Positions 8,985-18,592 are shown, numbered from the stretch's first letter. The stretch: DNA of 64,000 nucleotides from Fulvimarina endophytica (GCF_003403015.1 NZ_QURL01000003.1:434001-498000), one strand, 5' to 3'. Notes: generated by a model not told the origin, from the letters alone. Numbers and translations: made by a program.

Positions 8985-9758
8985 ATGCGGCGAACCAAGG
9001 ACGAGGCGGAACGCACGCGCGAGGCGATCCTCGACGCCGCCGAGACCCTGTTCTACGAGAACGGCGTCGCCGGCACCTCGCTCGCGCAGATCGCCTCGGC
9101 CGCCGGCCTCACGCGCGGGGCGATTTACTGGCACTTTTCCGGCAAGCTCGACCTGTTGCGCGATGTGGCGGACCGGGCGCGCCTGCCCCAGGAGAGCTTC
9201 TTCCGCACCGCCAATGCCGAGCCGCCCAGCGTGCGCGAACTCTACGACAACACGGTGGAGGCGCTCGCCTTCCTGGCTTCCGACGAGCGCGCCCAGCGGG
9301 TGATGACCATTCTCATGTTCCGCTGCGAATATGTGGGCGAGATGCAGCCGGCCATGGAGCGGCGCACCAGCGCCGACGAGGAGATGCGGGCGGTGATCGC
9401 GCGCATCTTCCACCATTCCCTCTCGCGCCGGGCGATGGAGAGGGGCGAGGGGCAGCCGGCCTGCGATCCGCGCGCCATCGCATCGGGCTATTTCTGCGCC
9501 GTCTCCGGGCTGATCGGCGAATGGCTGAAAAGCAATCGCGCCTTCGATCTGGTGGATGTCGGAAGCCGGGTCCTCGCCCGCCTCGTCGCCGATCATCTGG
9601 ACACGCTGCCCGAGGTCGTGCTCGCCTCCTGCCGCCACGCCTCGCGCCACACGCTGGCGCCGCACGCACAGCCGGCTTCGCAGTCCTCGATCGCCCCGGT
9701 CGCCGGGTCCTGCTGCCCGCCCGCCGCGACATCGTCCCGGCGCGGCAGGACCGGCTGA
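8985..9758 (+). CDS. TetR/AcrR family repressor of the RND pump
   Basis: A 257-residue transcriptional regulator. The N-terminal helix-turn-helix is typical of the AcrR/TtgR/MexL branch (TSLAQIASAAGLTRGAIYWHFSGK, about residues 32-55), followed by an all-helical ligand-binding domain of the AcrR C-terminal type. ATG 8985 was chosen because AAGGAGG sits five bases upstream; an earlier in-frame ATG at 8967 lies inside the operator. It is longer than AcrR (215 residues) because of a Ser/Pro/Ala-rich tail after about residue 215. It is divergent from the pump operon and most likely represses both until a drug-like ligand binds. Confidence 0.92.
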   Translation: MRRTKDEAERTREAILDAAETLFYENGVAGTSLAQIASAAGLTRGAIYWHFSGKLDLLRDVADRARLPQESFFRTANAEPPSVRELYDNTVEALAFLASDERAQRVMTILMFRCEYVGEMQPAMERRTSADEEMRAVIARIFHHSLSRRAMERGEGQPACDPRAIASGYFCAVSGLIGEWLKSNRAFDLVDVGSRVLARLVADHLDTLPEVVLASCRHASRHTLAPHAQPASQSSIAPVAGSCCPPAATSSRRGRTG

Positions 9759-9926
9759 CGCGGCCGCTCGCCCGTCCTCCGGCGCCCCTCGAACGGGGAT
9801 CGGAACCTCGATCGCCTCGCTTGACGCCCGGCCCGCGCCATATCACCGTCGAGCCCGACCGGCGGCGGCCGTCTTTGCAAGACCCTCCGCCGGCGCCGCA
9901 ATGACATGCCCCGGGAGACCCGTCCG

Positions 9927-11081
9927 ATGAACGCCTTCACCTTCCAGACCACGCCCTCGATCCTGTCCGAGATCGGCTCGACCGCGCGAATCGGGCCGCT
10001 GATGGCCGAGATGGGCTGCCGCACGGTGATGCTGGTGACCGACAAGGGCATTCTCGATCTCGGCCTTGCCAATGCGGCCCTCAACGGCTTCGCCGATGTC
10101 GGCATCAAGACCGTGATCTTCTCCGAGGTCACCGCCGATCCGCCCGAGGCCATGGTGCTGGAGGCCGTCGAGACCGCCCGCAAGGCCGGCTGCGACGGCA
10201 TCGCCTCGGTGGGCGGCGGCTCCTCCATGGATACGGCCAAGCTGATCGCCGTGCTTCTGTCGGGTCAGCAGGCGATCGGCGAGATCTACGGCGTCGGACA
10301 GGTGCGCGGCGCCCGCCTGCCGCTGGTCCTCGCCCCCACCACCGCCGGCACCGGCTCGGAGGTGACGCCGATCGCCATCGTCACCACGGGCGAAGCGGAG
10401 AAGAAGGGCGTCGTCTCACCCCAGCTCCTGCCCGACTGGGCGATCCTCGATGCCGATCTGACGCTCGGCCTGCCGAAATCGGTGACGGCCGCCACCGGCA
10501 TCGACGCCATGGTCCACGCCATCGAGGCCTATACCTCGGCCCACAAGAAGAACCCGGTCTCCGACTGCCTCGCCCGCGAGGCCCTCGCCCTTCTCGGCGC
10601 GAACATCCGGATCGCCTGCGAACAGCCGTCGAACCGGGAGGCGCGGGCGGCCATGCTGCTGGGCTCGCTTCTCGCCGGCATGGCCTTCGCCAACGCCCCC
10701 GTCGCCGCCGTCCACGCGCTCGCCTATCCGCTCGGAGGCCATTTCCACGTTCCCCACGGCCTCTCCAACGCCCTCGTCCTGCCCCATGTCCTCGACTACA
10801 ACCGCGAGGCCGCCGAGGCCCACTACGCGGACCTCGGCCCCATCGTCTTCCCCCATCTCGCCGGCCTCTCCCAGACCAACGCCGCCAAAGGCCTCGCCGA
10901 CGGCTTCCGCGCCCTGAGCCAGACCCTCGAAATCCCCACCCGCCTCGGCGAGGTGGGCGTCAGCCACAACAACCTCCCCAAACTCGCCGAAGACGCCATG
11001 AAACAGCAGCGCCTGCTGGTGAACAATCCGAGGCCAATGACGTATGAAGCGGCGCTGGGGATTTATGAGCGGGCGTTGTGA
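9927..11081 (+). CDS. Iron-containing (type III) alcohol dehydrogenase
   Basis: A 384-residue NAD(P)-dependent dehydrogenase of the FucO/AdhB/DhaT family, interconverting alcohols and aldehydes in the cytoplasm. The nucleotide-binding GGGSSMDTAK (about residues 93-102) and APTTAGTGSEVTP are present. Metal ligands are in GIDAMVHAIEAY (Asp, His) and in the HALAYPLGGHFHVPHGLSNA segment (two His). ATG 9927 was preferred over 9906 because GGGAGA lies about nine bases before it. It is monocistronic and its substrate cannot be read from sequence. The last third uses unusually C-rich third positions compared with the first part. Confidence 0.93.
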   Translation: MNAFTFQTTPSILSEIGSTARIGPLMAEMGCRTVMLVTDKGILDLGLANAALNGFADVGIKTVIFSEVTADPPEAMVLEAVETARKAGCDGIASVGGGSSMDTAKLIAVLLSGQQAIGEIYGVGQVRGARLPLVLAPTTAGTGSEVTPIAIVTTGEAEKKGVVSPQLLPDWAILDADLTLGLPKSVTAATGIDAMVHAIEAYTSAHKKNPVSDCLAREALALLGANIRIACEQPSNREARAAMLLGSLLAGMAFANAPVAAVHALAYPLGGHFHVPHGLSNALVLPHVLDYNREAAEAHYADLGPIVFPHLAGLSQTNAAKGLADGFRALSQTLEIPTRLGEVGVSHNNLPKLAEDAMKQQRLLVNNPRPMTYEAALGIYERAL

Positions 11082-11176
11082 GGTGGCAGATAGACGGATC
11101 GCTCTCAACTTGTTTAATCGCCGGTTCTCGAAATTGCTCATTTAAGCACGCTCTTAGGGGGTGCCATTCAGTTAAA

Positions 11177-11218
11177 GCATGATGCGAAAAATGAATGACC
11201 CTTCCGAACGCATCATGC
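11177..11218. repeat. Inverted repeat at the edge of the low-GC insert
   Basis: A perfect 10-bp inverted repeat, GCATGATGCG and CGCATCATGC, separated by 22 bases, just downstream of the alcohol dehydrogenase where base composition drops. It resembles the small palindromic intergenic repeats of rhizobia. It could equally be a terminator-like structure, although no T-run follows. Apart from it, 11082-11362 holds no credible gene. Confidence 0.4.
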
Positions 11219-11362
11219 GGCAGAACAAAAGCTTAGAGCCACACCGTGAGTCCGGCTTCTTCCATTTCGCTATAACGGGATAAAAATACCAACTTTCCAC
11301 ATTTTTGAGCAGTTTATATCTTCGGTATTATAGTAATTTTCAGCGACCGAAAGAATATATAT

Positions 11363-12148
11363 TTAAGCTGCAATCACTCGATAAGCAGCTCTACGATATT
11401 CATCATTGCTCGCGTCGAGGGCGATAATTTCAGCAAGATCGCTGAGCATAGTTCCGCGCGCCTTATTGAATTTTGGGATGTCTTCAACTACTCCGTTGAG
11501 GGAAATAAGGTTTGCTTCGTCGGAATTGGCTATATCACTGAACATCATAAATTTGTTCGAGACTGAGTTCGTATGTGGACTTACAAACTCAAAAACAGCC
11601 TTCCCGCCAGACTCTAGGGTAACTACGTTGTGAACTTCCCACGCATCACGAAATCCATTTATTTCCATGGTTTTCGCAATGAGACTCTTGTCGAAAGCAT
11701 CCGTAATGCGATCAAATACGTCTTCGTTCCAGCGCCGTGATGTATCTTCAATAGACTTATGTATAGCCTGTGTTGCCGCCTGCACAGATGCGTTTGCTAC
11801 AGCTCCGATCGCAGCTTCAATTTGGTGCAAGCCGACTTTTATAGCAAAAACACTATGCCCGTCATATCGAATGCCATACCGCGAGGCAGCGCTATTGGCT
11901 TGTGCATCATAGTAACTTGATGCGCCTGAAAATTCGGCTTCGAAGTGCCCGAGTCCCATATCGCTTACGAAAAGCTTATCGCCGTTAGGCGTAATTTCGA
12001 CTACAGATCCATTTCCGTTCGGATACAAGATCGGCAGGTTGATTGTATACTTACCACCTTCTTCCTCCACGCGAACAATGCGAGAAAGCGCGTCGCTAAC
12101 CCTCTTCGCGACGTCAGGGCTTTCGGATCGAAGCAAACCCAACATCAT
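11363..12148 (-). CDS. DUF1828-like protein
   Basis: A 261-residue protein without signal or membrane segments. Residues about 30-75 (INLPILYPNGNG..., then KLFVSDMGLGHFEAEFSG) resemble the DUF1828 domain, where a short beta-rich segment carries a conserved D-x-G turn. I know the family only as a recurrent resident of mobile or defence-type loci, and its biochemical role is unknown. Its start overlaps the stop of the upstream gene by four bases, so the two are co-translated. Base composition is clearly poorer in GC than the flanking genes, indicating transfer. The family call is from pattern memory and moderate; a toxin-antitoxin or defence role is only an inference. Confidence 0.5.
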   Translation of the reverse strand: MMLGLLRSESPDVAKRVSDALSRIVRVEEEGGKYTINLPILYPNGNGSVVEITPNGDKLFVSDMGLGHFEAEFSGASSYYDAQANSAASRYGIRYDGHSVFAIKVGLHQIEAAIGAVANASVQAATQAIHKSIEDTSRRWNEDVFDRITDAFDKSLIAKTMEINGFRDAWEVHNVVTLESGGKAVFEFVSPHTNSVSNKFMMFSDIANSDEANLISLNGVVEDIPKFNKARGTMLSDLAEIIALDASNDEYRRAAYRVIAA

Positions 12149-12723
12149 AGTAATTCGCCTTGCGCCTCCGGCGGTAAAATTTCACTGCAATTCGTGATAC
12201 TCAATCTAGCACAAACGTAGGCCAGCGCTTCATTAAAATCACGAGGGTCAACTGCAAGAGGCCGAGCTGCGTGGACATCGCCCGCCCTCACGACGCCATT
12301 ATCATCGACGTGATCTAGACATATATGTTCATGGGTTTCGCCGTTTTCAAAATACCGGCCAGCCAAATTGCCGTCAGCTAAATCGAAGCGGTTCGAGTGC
12401 CCTGAGAAGGGATGCCATTCGAGTCTGTAAAGAACATGGATCCGGTTACCTCTCGGCGGAACCATTGCGCATTCAAGTTGGAATGTTGCAACGTTCGGCT
12501 TTCTCGGGAAAACGGAAACCCTCAATCGGATATTTCGTGGCTGCGCTTTTCCAATCGCAAGCTGAGACAAGAGATCCAAACGACCAGCAGTCGCAGGGCG
12601 CTCCTTTTGAATCTCGGTCCTTTTCTGAGGCTCTTCTTTCCGAACGGCATTCCAGCGAAAAGGGCCAGTTAGCGTCTTCGCACTCTCAAGATAATAACGG
12701 GCATCTTCGGCAGTCAGCGACAT
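12145..12723 (-). CDS. DUF6978-like protein, partner of the DUF1828-like gene
   Basis: A 192-residue soluble protein. It opens with a short helical segment (LTAEDARYYLESAK) and continues with a beta-rich domain carrying LYRLEWHPFSGHSNRF, ETHEHICLDHV and further His/Asp positions. These recall DUF6978 proteins, which are often encoded beside DUF1828 genes. It is the first gene of the pair and overlaps the next by ATGA. Codon use is low-GC like its partner and unlike the helicase and dehydrogenase genes on either side. The conserved His residues would fit a metal or nucleotide site, but no catalytic function can be assigned. Family call moderate. Confidence 0.45.
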   Translation of the reverse strand: MSLTAEDARYYLESAKTLTGPFRWNAVRKEEPQKRTEIQKERPATAGRLDLLSQLAIGKAQPRNIRLRVSVFPRKPNVATFQLECAMVPPRGNRIHVLYRLEWHPFSGHSNRFDLADGNLAGRYFENGETHEHICLDHVDDNGVVRAGDVHAARPLAVDPRDFNEALAYVCARLSITNCSEILPPEAQGELL

Positions 12724-12896
12724 ATGGCGATAGGGCCTGAGAAAACAGAATTCTGCAACCCTTCATTGTGTCGCTTACTTTGTTGACGAGTCTGCAAATT
12801 TGGAACGACGACATATCAAAGTGAACTCGGAATATTAAGGGCGGCCATCGCTGAGAGGAGGCGACGCCTTGAATGTCGAGAGAAGGGTGGCCACCC

Positions 12897-15422
12897 TCAC
12901 CCCAACGCCTCCAGCACCATCGCCTCCTCGAACACCGCGTCCCTTGCCTCTCCTTCCACCCTCTCCCGCCCGGCTTCCAGCATGATCGGCACCGCCAGCG
13001 GCGAGATCTTGTCCAGCGGCTTGTGGACGATGTGGTGCTTGATGCGGGCGAGGAGGTCGGAGACGCGGGCGACGTCGAGGAGGCCGGAGGCCGCGTCCGC
13101 CCAGGTGGCCTTCAGGAGGATGTGGTCCGGCTCGTGGGCGCGCAGCACGTCGTAGACGAGATCGGTCGAGACCGTCACCTGACGCCCGGTCTTCTCCGAG
13201 CCCGGCTGGTTGCGCTGGACGAGCTGGGAGATCACCGCGCACTGGCGGAAGGTGCGCTTCAGAAGCCATGAATCGCCCATCCAGGCTTCGAGGTCGTCGC
13301 CCAGCATGTCCTCGTCGAAGAGATCGTCGAGGGAGAGGCGCCCCTCCGCGATCATGGCGCTCAAATCCGCCTTGCCCCAGATCGAGATCGCGTAGTCCGT
13401 CGCAACGAACCCCAAGGGTTTCGCCCGTGCCCGCTCCAGCCGGCGCGTCAGAAGCATTCCGAGGGTCTGGTGGGCGATCCGCCCCTCGAAGGGATAGAGC
13501 ACCATGAAGAACTGCTCGCCGCGCGGGAAGGTCTCCACCAGAAGATCGTCCGGCCCCGGCAGCAGCGATTTCTCGGCCTGAAGCTCCAGCCATTCCCCCA
13601 CCTGCTCGGGAAGCTCGCACCAGCGGGCCGGATCGGCCAGCATCGCGCGCACCTCGGCCGCGAGAAAGGTGGTGAGGGGAAATTTCGAGCCGCCCCAATA
13701 GGGCACCTTGGGCTCGGCGCCGGGTGCGCGGGTCACGAGGCAGCTCGTCTCGAAGATGCCCTCGAAGCGCAGGACCTCGCCGCCGAAGAGGAAAGTGTCG
13801 TTCGGCCCCAGCGTCTCCAGAAACGCCTCCTCGATCTTGCCGAGGATGAAGCCGCCGCGCTGGATGGAGGATTTCGTGCGCTTCTTCACCAGCCGCACGT
13901 CCAGCGTTACCGCCTCGATGATCGTGCCGGCATTCATCCGGTAGGTCTGGGCGATGCGCGGATGGGTGATGCGCCAGGTCCCGTCCTCGGTGCGCCGGAT
14001 CTTGGCATATTGCTCGTAGACCCTGAGGGCGTAGCCGCCGGTCGCCACGAAATCGACGATCTGCTCGAAGGTCTCCCAGGTGAGCGAGGCGTAAGGGGCA
14101 GCGCTCGTGATCTCCTCGTAGAGCGCATCGGCATGGAAGGGCGCGGCCACCGCCATGCCGAGAACGTGCTGGGCGAGAACGTCGAGCGCGCCGTCGCGCA
14201 AGGGGGGCGTGTCCTGGTCGCCCAGATAGTTGGCGTTGAGCGCGGCCTGGCACTCCATCACCTCGAACCGGTTGGAGGGCACGAGGATCGCTTTGGAGGG
14301 CTCGTCCATCCGGTGGTTGGAGCGGCCGATGCGCTGGGCGAGGCGCGAGGCCCCCTTGGGCGCGCCCACATGGACGACGAGGTCCACATCCCCCCAGTCG
14401 ATGCCGAGATCGAGGGTGGAGGTCGCGACCACCGCTCTCAGTTCGTTGCGCGCCATCGCCGCCTCCACCCGTCGTCGCTGCTGCACGTCCAGCGAGCCGT
14501 GATGGAGGGCGATGGCGAGGGTCTCGTCGTTGATCTTCCACAATTCCTGAAACAGGAGCTCGGCCTGGAAGCGCGTGTTGACGAAGAGCAGCGTCGTGCC
14601 GTGCGCCTTGATCGTCTCGTAGATCTCGCCCATGGCGTAGAGGCAGGTATGGCCCTGCCAGGGCACCCGCTGGTCCGATTTGAGAATCGTGATCTCGGGC
14701 CGCGCGCCGCCCGTCACCTGGATGAGATCGGCCATCGCGTCCCCGTCCGCCCTCTGGGGCACCAGCCAGCGGCAGAGCTCGGCGGGCTCGGAGACGGTGG
14801 CCGAAAGGCCGACGGTCTTCAGGCCCGGCGCCAACTTGCGCAGCCGGGCAAGGCCGAGGGCGAGGAGATGGCCGCGCTTGGAGGTGACGAGCGCGTGCAG
14901 CTCGTCGAACACCACATATTGCAGGTCCGCGAAGAAATCGGCCGCGTCCTTGGAGGCGATCAGGAGAGCCACCTGCTCGGGCGTCGTCAACAGGATGTCG
15001 GGCGGCTTCAGCTTCTGGCGCTGGCGCTTCATCTGGCTGGTATCGCCGGTGCGCGTCTCCATCGTCACCGGCAGGCCCATCTCCTCCACCGGCCGCTCCA
15101 GATTGCGGCGGATATCGGTGGCGAGCGCCTTCAGCGGCGAGATGTAGAGCGTGTGGACGCCGCGCGGGCGGCTGCCCGGCTTCGCCTTCGGCCGAAGGCT
15201 CAGATCGGTGAGCGCTGGCAGAAAGCCCGCCAGCGTCTTGCCCGCCCCGGTCGGTGCGATGAGAAGCACCGAGCGCCCGGCCTGCGCCCGCCCCAGAAGA
15301 TCGAGCTGGTGCGGCCGCGGCGCCCAGCCATGGCGCGCGAACCAGGCGAGGAACGGCGCGGGCAGAGCCGCCGGCGGGGCGGTGGTCTCTTCTGTCTCGG
15401 GCGGGGCGAAGCGGTCGTTCAA
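12897..15422 (-). CDS. Ligase-associated DNA damage response DEXH-box helicase (Lhr-like)
   Basis: An 841-residue superfamily 2 helicase, the shorter Lhr form normally encoded with an MBL-fold exonuclease, an ATP-dependent DNA ligase and a phosphoesterase. Walker A is APTGAGKT (56-63), Walker B is VFDELHAL with DELH at 173-176, motif III SAT follows, and the helicase C-terminal domain has HHGSLD and QRIGRSNH. The long C-terminal half is the Lhr winged-helix/DUF1998-like region. The start at MNDRFAPP gives the usual length; an overlapping minus-strand frame is a shadow. Neither ligase nor phosphoesterase is adjacent, but the exonuclease partner lies about 16 kb away at 31585-32604. A role in DNA repair is inferred from the family. 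Confidence 0.92.
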   Translation of the reverse strand: MNDRFAPPETEETTAPPAALPAPFLAWFARHGWAPRPHQLDLLGRAQAGRSVLLIAPTGAGKTLAGFLPALTDLSLRPKAKPGSRPRGVHTLYISPLKALATDIRRNLERPVEEMGLPVTMETRTGDTSQMKRQRQKLKPPDILLTTPEQVALLIASKDAADFFADLQYVVFDELHALVTSKRGHLLALGLARLRKLAPGLKTVGLSATVSEPAELCRWLVPQRADGDAMADLIQVTGGARPEITILKSDQRVPWQGHTCLYAMGEIYETIKAHGTTLLFVNTRFQAELLFQELWKINDETLAIALHHGSLDVQQRRRVEAAMARNELRAVVATSTLDLGIDWGDVDLVVHVGAPKGASRLAQRIGRSNHRMDEPSKAILVPSNRFEVMECQAALNANYLGDQDTPPLRDGALDVLAQHVLGMAVAAPFHADALYEEITSAAPYASLTWETFEQIVDFVATGGYALRVYEQYAKIRRTEDGTWRITHPRIAQTYRMNAGTIIEAVTLDVRLVKKRTKSSIQRGGFILGKIEEAFLETLGPNDTFLFGGEVLRFEGIFETSCLVTRAPGAEPKVPYWGGSKFPLTTFLAAEVRAMLADPARWCELPEQVGEWLELQAEKSLLPGPDDLLVETFPRGEQFFMVLYPFEGRIAHQTLGMLLTRRLERARAKPLGFVATDYAISIWGKADLSAMIAEGRLSLDDLFDEDMLGDDLEAWMGDSWLLKRTFRQCAVISQLVQRNQPGSEKTGRQVTVSTDLVYDVLRAHEPDHILLKATWADAASGLLDVARVSDLLARIKHHIVHKPLDKISPLAVPIMLEAGRERVEGEARDAVFEEAMVLEALG

Positions 15423-15654
15423 GGGCTGGCTCGGGCGGCTCGGTCGAAGGTCCGGACGTTCGAAGGGTCCGCATACTTAACTGTGGCAGGTTCCGCCAAT
15501 ATGTGCCCCGTGAGGAGTTTTGTCGCGCGGCACCCGCAGAAGCGGCCACCCTGCACGCACGGGCGGTCATGGCTAACCCATCGTCAACTTTTCGTGTCTA
15601 TCCCTAAGGTCATCTGATCTTCTGCCGCCGGCAGTCGTCGTCCCGAAACAGGCA

Positions 15655-15966
15655 ATGTCCAACCGCTCCCGCTCCGCGCTTCTGGGCGCGCTCACCATCG
15701 CCATGTCCTTCCTCGTCCTCGTGGCCGCCATCGCCATGCCGACGGGATCGCGCGTCGTGGTCGTGGCGGGGCCCTTCGGCGACAGGCATCCCGTCCGCAT
15801 CGTGACGGAAGCCGGCGGACGCCTCGTCGCCATGGGACGGCGCGATTTTCTCGCGGTCGCCGAGGGCGAGGGCGACGACTTCACGAAACGATTGTTCGCG
15901 GCAGGGGCCTGGCTCGTCCTCGACGGCCGCTTTGCCGAGGCCTGCATGAGGGAAAACGCCATATGA
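15655..15966 (+). CDS. Small single-pass membrane protein co-translated with a chemoreceptor
   Basis: A 103-residue protein with one N-terminal hydrophobic helix ([21 protein letters not shown], about residues 9-29). It is followed by a compact soluble domain, probably periplasmic, containing [17 protein letters not shown] and ending [21 protein letters not shown] do not recognise the family. Its stop overlaps the start of the chemoreceptor as ATGA, so the two are translationally coupled and probably act together. It could be an accessory or ligand-binding subunit for a receptor whose own sequence lacks a sizeable periplasmic domain. Real gene status is supported by the coupling, the membrane segment and the absence of competing frames. 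Confidence 0.65.
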   Translation: MSNRSRSALLGALTIAMSFLVLVAAIAMPTGSRVVVVAGPFGDRHPVRIVTEAGGRLVAMGRRDFLAVAEGEGDDFTKRLFAAGAWLVLDGRFAEACMRENAI

Positions 15967-17588
15967 CGAGGCTCGAAACCCTGCGCCGCAACGCCGGACC
16001 GTGGATCCTCGGACTGCTCTGGCTCAATCTCGGCCTGCTCGCTTTGCACGCCGCCTTCGGCAGCGGTGGCTCGGCCGTTCTGACCCTCGGCGGGGGCGGC
16101 GCCATCGCCCTTCTCGCCACGCTCTCCTGGCGCGCCGACCGCACGGGCGTCTTCACCCGCATGGCCACCGGCGGCGCCCATGCCGCCCTCGTCGCGCTGC
16201 TGGTCTACGACTTCACCGGCAATGCGCTGCAGATGGACATGCACATGTACTTCTTCGCGGTGCTGGCCGTCCTCGCCGCCTGGGTGGACTGGCGCCCGCT
16301 CCTCGTCTTCGCCGGTCTCACCGCCGTCCACCATCTCGGCCTCAGCTATATTCTGCCCTCGGCGGTCTTCTTCGGGGAAACCTCGCTGGCCCGCGTCGTC
16401 CTCCACGCGGTGATCCTCGTCCTGGAGACCGGCGCGCTCGTCGCCATCGTCCACTCGCTCCAGACCGCCTTCGCCGCCACCGAAAAGGCGATCGGGGAGG
16501 CGACGGCCTCCGAAACCCGCGCCGAGCGCCTCAACACGGAGGCCGAGACCCAGGCCGAACTTCTGGCCCTGCGCGAGGAGAGCGAGCGCAAGAGCCGGGC
16601 CCTCGTCGCGGCGCTCGACGGTTTCGTGGAAGAGATCGGATCGGGGTTCGATCGCCTGGCATCGGGGGATCTGCGCACGCGTCTCGTCGAGCGCGAAGGC
16701 TCGGACTATGTCGCGATCCAGCGCCAGTTCAACAGCGCCGTCGGCCGGCTCGAGGCGGCGATCGGCCAGGTGGTCAGCTCCGCCCATGCGCTGGAAGGCG
16801 GGATCGGCGAAATCGCGACCGCGATCACCGATCTCGGCGAGCGCACCGAAAACCAGGCCGCGAGCGTGGAAGAGACCGTGGCGGCCCTCACCGATGTGAG
16901 CCGCAGAATCGACGAGACGGCGCAGGGCGCGAGGCAGGCCCAGGGCGCGACGCTGGCCGTCGCGAAGACCGCGAACGAGGGCGGCGAGATCGCCCGCACC
17001 GCCATCGCCGCCATGAACAAGATCGAGCAGTCCTCGGGCCGCATCGCCTCGATCATCGGGGTGATAGACGAGATCGCGTTCCAGACCAACCTTCTCGCGC
17101 TCAATGCCGGTGTCGAGGCGGCGCGGGCGGGGGAGGCGGGCCGGGGCTTCGCGGTCGTCGCCCAGGAGGTCCGCAGCCTCGCCCAGCGCTCGGCGGAAGC
17201 GGCCAAGGAGATCAAGCAGCTCATCGAGTCCTCGCGCGCCGAGGTGAGCGAGGGCGTGTCCCTGGTCGGGCGTTCGGCCGGCTCGCTCGGGGAGATCGCC
17301 GAGCGGATGACCGATATGCGCACCCGCATCGAGACGATCGCGAGCGCGGCGAGCGAACAGGCCGCGGGGCTGCGCACCGTCACCGATGCCGCCCAGAGGA
17401 TGGATGCCAACACCCAGCGCGACGCGGCCATGGCGGAGGAACTGACGGCGGCCAATCTGGCCCTCGTCGACGAGACGAGCCGCATGCTGCGCCTCACCCA
17501 GTCGTTCCAGTTCGACGCCGCAGATATGCCGGAGAATCGCGGCTCCGCCTCACCGGCCCGCCCGGCCGGCATCCGCCGGGCCGCCTGA
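15963..17588 (+). CDS. Methyl-accepting chemotaxis protein with multi-helix membrane N-terminus
   Basis: A 541-residue chemoreceptor. About six hydrophobic helices fill residues 1-175 with no large periplasmic loop, including the conserved [17 protein letters not shown] and [10 protein letters not shown] segments, whose Met/His residues could hold a cofactor or metal. A helical linker and HAMP-like stretch (about 195-290) lead to the cytoplasmic signalling domain. The CheA/CheW-binding tip is [20 protein letters not shown] (about 370-389). No CheR-tethering pentapeptide is seen at the C-terminus. It should signal to CheA in response to a membrane-sensed cue, possibly energy state or a hydrophobic molecule. 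Coupled by ATGA to the small upstream membrane protein. Confidence 0.92.
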   Translation: MTRLETLRRNAGPWILGLLWLNLGLLALHAAFGSGGSAVLTLGGGGAIALLATLSWRADRTGVFTRMATGGAHAALVALLVYDFTGNALQMDMHMYFFAVLAVLAAWVDWRPLLVFAGLTAVHHLGLSYILPSAVFFGETSLARVVLHAVILVLETGALVAIVHSLQTAFAATEKAIGEATASETRAERLNTEAETQAELLALREESERKSRALVAALDGFVEEIGSGFDRLASGDLRTRLVEREGSDYVAIQRQFNSAVGRLEAAIGQVVSSAHALEGGIGEIATAITDLGERTENQAASVEETVAALTDVSRRIDETAQGARQAQGATLAVAKTANEGGEIARTAIAAMNKIEQSSGRIASIIGVIDEIAFQTNLLALNAGVEAARAGEAGRGFAVVAQEVRSLAQRSAEAAKEIKQLIESSRAEVSEGVSLVGRSAGSLGEIAERMTDMRTRIETIASAASEQAAGLRTVTDAAQRMDANTQRDAAMAEELTAANLALVDETSRMLRLTQSFQFDAADMPENRGSASPARPAGIRRAA

Positions 17589-17661
17589 TCGCCGACCGAT
17601 CGTCACTCTCCTGCGGAACCGCCGCCCCGGCGACACGCCGGGCGGCGGTTTCGCCTTGCGG

Positions 17662-18423
17662 TCAGCTGAGCTTCGGCTGCCCGTTGGAGGCCGACAGCCC
17701 GCCATCCACCGGCAGGTTCACCCCCGTCACGAAATGCGCGTCCTCGCTGGCGAGGAACAGGATCGGCCCGGTGATGTCCTCGGGCTTTGCGCCCCGGCCC
17801 ATGGGAATGCGGGTCTCGAAGGCCTCGACGAGGTCCGGCTGGTCCTGCATGCCCTTGGTGAAGGGCGTATAGACGAGCGAGGGATTGACCGCGTTGACGC
17901 GCACGCCGCCCGCCGCCTCGTCCATGGCGAGCGCGCGGGTGAAGTTCGTCACCCCGCCCTTGGCCGCGCAGTAGAACGAGTGGTTCCAGTCGCCGCCGAT
18001 CCCCGAGACCGAGGAGGTGTTGACGATGCAGCCCTTCGTCTCGCGCAGGGCCTTGATCGCCGCCCGGCTCATATGCACCACGCCGTAGAGATCGGCCTCG
18101 ATGATCTTGGTGAAGTCGGAGAGATCGCCCTCGTCGAGACGGCCGAGATGGTCGCGCCCGGCATTGTTGACGAGGACGTCCACCCTACCGAAGCGCTCGA
18201 TGGCGAAGGCGACGAGGGCCTCGCAGGCCGAATAGTCGCCGACATCGGTGATCTTCGCCGCCGCCTCCGCGCCGATCTCCCCAGCGACGTTCGTCAGCTT
18301 CTCCTCGTCGAGATCGGCAAGGACGAGCTTTGCCCCCTCCCGCCCGAAATGAAGCGCGGTCGCGCGTCCGATGCCGGATGCGGCGCCGGTCACGATGACC
18401 ACTTTACCGGTGAAACGGGCCAT
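17662..18423 (-). CDS. SDR family NAD(P)-dependent oxidoreductase
   Basis: A 253-residue classical short-chain dehydrogenase. The nucleotide-binding TGAASGIG is at residues 13-20, an Asp-rich second strand (LVLADLDEEK) favours NAD, and NNAG is present. The catalytic set is Ser in NTSSVSG and Tyr/Lys in SFYCAAKGG (YxxxK). ATG 18423 was chosen because AGGAGA lies six bases upstream and it places the Rossmann motif at the usual distance from the N-terminus; a longer frame adds 85 unlikely Arg/Pro-rich residues. It is monocistronic, and substrate cannot be inferred. It resembles acetoin/3-hydroxyacyl-type SDRs only in general terms. Confidence 0.92.
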   Translation of the reverse strand: MARFTGKVVIVTGAASGIGRATALHFGREGAKLVLADLDEEKLTNVAGEIGAEAAAKITDVGDYSACEALVAFAIERFGRVDVLVNNAGRDHLGRLDEGDLSDFTKIIEADLYGVVHMSRAAIKALRETKGCIVNTSSVSGIGGDWNHSFYCAAKGGVTNFTRALAMDEAAGGVRVNAVNPSLVYTPFTKGMQDQPDLVEAFETRIPMGRGAKPEDITGPILFLASEDAHFVTGVNLPVDGGLSASNGQPKLS

Positions 18424-18550
18424 GGGGAATCTCCTCGCGATTTTGCCTGTTCGTCGTGTCGGGGCATAAGGGGCGCGGGGCCGCATTGGTTGCCGGATCG
18501 ACGAGCGGGCGCTGCGAACGGAGTGTCGTCCTGCGACCTTTGCGCTCATG

Positions 18551-18592
18551 GCGCGGGCGCGGGCGCGGGCGCTGGCGGGGGCGCGGGCGCAG
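18551..18592. repeat. Short GCGGGC-type tandem repeat
   Basis: About seven imperfect copies of a GCGGGC hexamer in the intergenic region between the SDR and uvrB. Elsewhere 18424-18980 contains the 31-codon membrane peptide listed separately and nothing else I can support. The repeat is low-complexity and could be prone to slippage. Confidence 0.6.

Noticed and set aside
12835-15570. A 911-codon minus-strand frame longer than the helicase gene
   Set aside because: It is a shifted frame of the same strand with Arg/Pro/Ala-rich composition; the 841-residue frame carries all helicase motifs.
18551-18592. GCGGGC repeats as a CRISPR or VNTR coding element
   Set aside because: The units are six bases long and imperfect, with no spacers and no reading-frame consequence. 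It is a low-complexity tract only.
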